Below are positions 63,772 through 64,000 of a DNA stretch of 64,000 nucleotides, one piece after another. Positions within the stretch are counted from its first letter, which is position 1. Each line of letters opens with the position of its first letter. The position numbers and the translations under genes were made by a program. Source of the stretch: JAAXHH01 sp965225915 (lineage in GTDB: Bacteria > JAAXHH01); contig OZ245326.1 in NCBI GenBank assembly GCA_965225915.1, forward strand, positions 1,922,001 to 1,986,000. The letters are read 5' to 3'. The notes beneath the pieces were generated by a model. The model saw only the letters and a list, made by a program, of their open reading frames with translations. It ran no database searches and was not told where the DNA came from.

Positions 63772-64000
63772 ATGCGATACGTAGCGGTTATAATGTTTCT
63801 GATGTTGTTCGTAGCATGCGAGGGAAAACAAGGTCCTGCTGGCCTTACAGGCCCAGAAGGCCCGACAGGTCCAGTTGGCCCTACAGCCCCAGAAGGCCCA
63901 GAAGGCCCAGAAGGCCCGACAGGCCCGGAAGGTCCCCAAGGCCCACCGGGACCTATAGGTCCTACGAGTCCTTTACCAGTAGGTGCCCGAATCGGGACCA
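63772..64000 (+). CDS. collagen-like (Gly-X-Y repeat) lipoprotein, cut by the window end
   Basis: From ATG 63772 a lipoprotein signal (VAVIMFLMLFVAC, lipidated Cys at residue 16) is followed by about 14 Gly-X-Y triplets, mostly Gly-Pro-Glu and Gly-Pro-Thr, with one break where Ala replaces Gly. The frame is still open at base 64000, so the C-terminal domain is unseen. GGAAGGA lies about 13 bases before the ATG. Bacterial collagen-like lipoproteins form surface triple helices and usually display a C-terminal globular domain. The underlying DNA is a repeat of GGCCCAGAA-like nonamers, which could vary in copy number by slippage. Confidence 0.75.
   Translation, partial: MRYVAVIMFLMLFVACEGKQGPAGLTGPEGPTGPVGPTAPEGPEGPEGPTGPEGPQGPPGPIGPTSPLPVGARIGT

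Noticed and set aside
63830..63960. Short direct repeats as a CRISPR array
   Set aside because: The repeats are 9-base coding units of Gly-X-Y triplets without spacers.
60405..64000. Insertion sequence or prophage as cause of the disordered end
   Set aside because: No transposase, integrase, terminal inverted repeats or target duplications were seen.

Overview
The window comes from a bacterial chromosome, moderately GC-rich, with strong AGGAGG-type ribosome binding sites and many sigma70-like promoters (TTGAC(A/T), 17-base spacer, TATxxT). Several genes point to the Fibrobacterota-Chlorobiota-Bacteroidota (FCB) superphylum or a near relative: a PorX-like regulator, a PorV/PorQ-type outer-membrane protein, a secreted protein with a type IX-like C-terminal sorting domain, and a TonB-dependent receptor with a carboxypeptidase-regulatory N-terminus. 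The density of PhyH/TauD dioxygenases, sulfatase, enolase-superfamily and FG-GAP genes suggests an uncultured lineage such as Latescibacterota. That placement is inference; no rRNA gene is present.

Positions 1-18991 are mostly housekeeping. A CDP-alcohol phosphotransferase and an S41 protease are followed by tRNA-Leu(UAG) and the proteostasis cluster tig-clpP-clpX-lon on the plus strand. On the minus strand lies serS - histidine kinase - porX-like - tsaE. The kinase lacks an obvious start codon and PorX has lost most of its body. Next come a TIGR02757 gene (minus), holA and rsgA (plus), and the minus operon thrC-dacB-unknown.

Positions 18992-34332 are an envelope region with lower GC. A long leader carries a sigma70-like and a textbook sigma54 promoter. 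It precedes a three-gene operon (TonB receptor, 1066-residue sorted secreted protein, PorV-like protein) with strong hairpins between the genes and a perfect terminator at the end. A second run follows: six-haem cytochrome with an Ig-like front domain, 13-repeat TPR protein, beta-propeller lipoprotein, small lipoprotein, and FG-GAP/UnbV lipoprotein. Together they look like a surface uptake/secretion and periplasmic electron-transfer module.

Positions 34277-41812 hold a frameshifted polysaccharide flippase, rlmB, ppdK, chrA and a PhyH dioxygenase. Positions 41869-60404 are accessory metabolism: an orphan peptide-binding protein, a four-gene minus operon (PLP aldolase/racemase, TauD dioxygenase, RtcB ligase, sugar-acid dehydratase-like enolase), a sulfatase, a divergent class V aminotransferase, an archaeal-type XPB helicase-Bax1 nuclease pair, a large FG-GAP protein, an ANT(6)-like nucleotidyltransferase, an ALDH7-type dehydrogenase, and a PhyH protein whose iron-binding Asp is replaced by Gly.

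Positions 60405-64000 look like a decaying or acquired end. They hold a non-coding stretch, a GAF-PAS-histidine kinase-response regulator gene split by at least three frameshifts, an AT-rich gap, and the start of a collagen-like lipoprotein that runs off the window.
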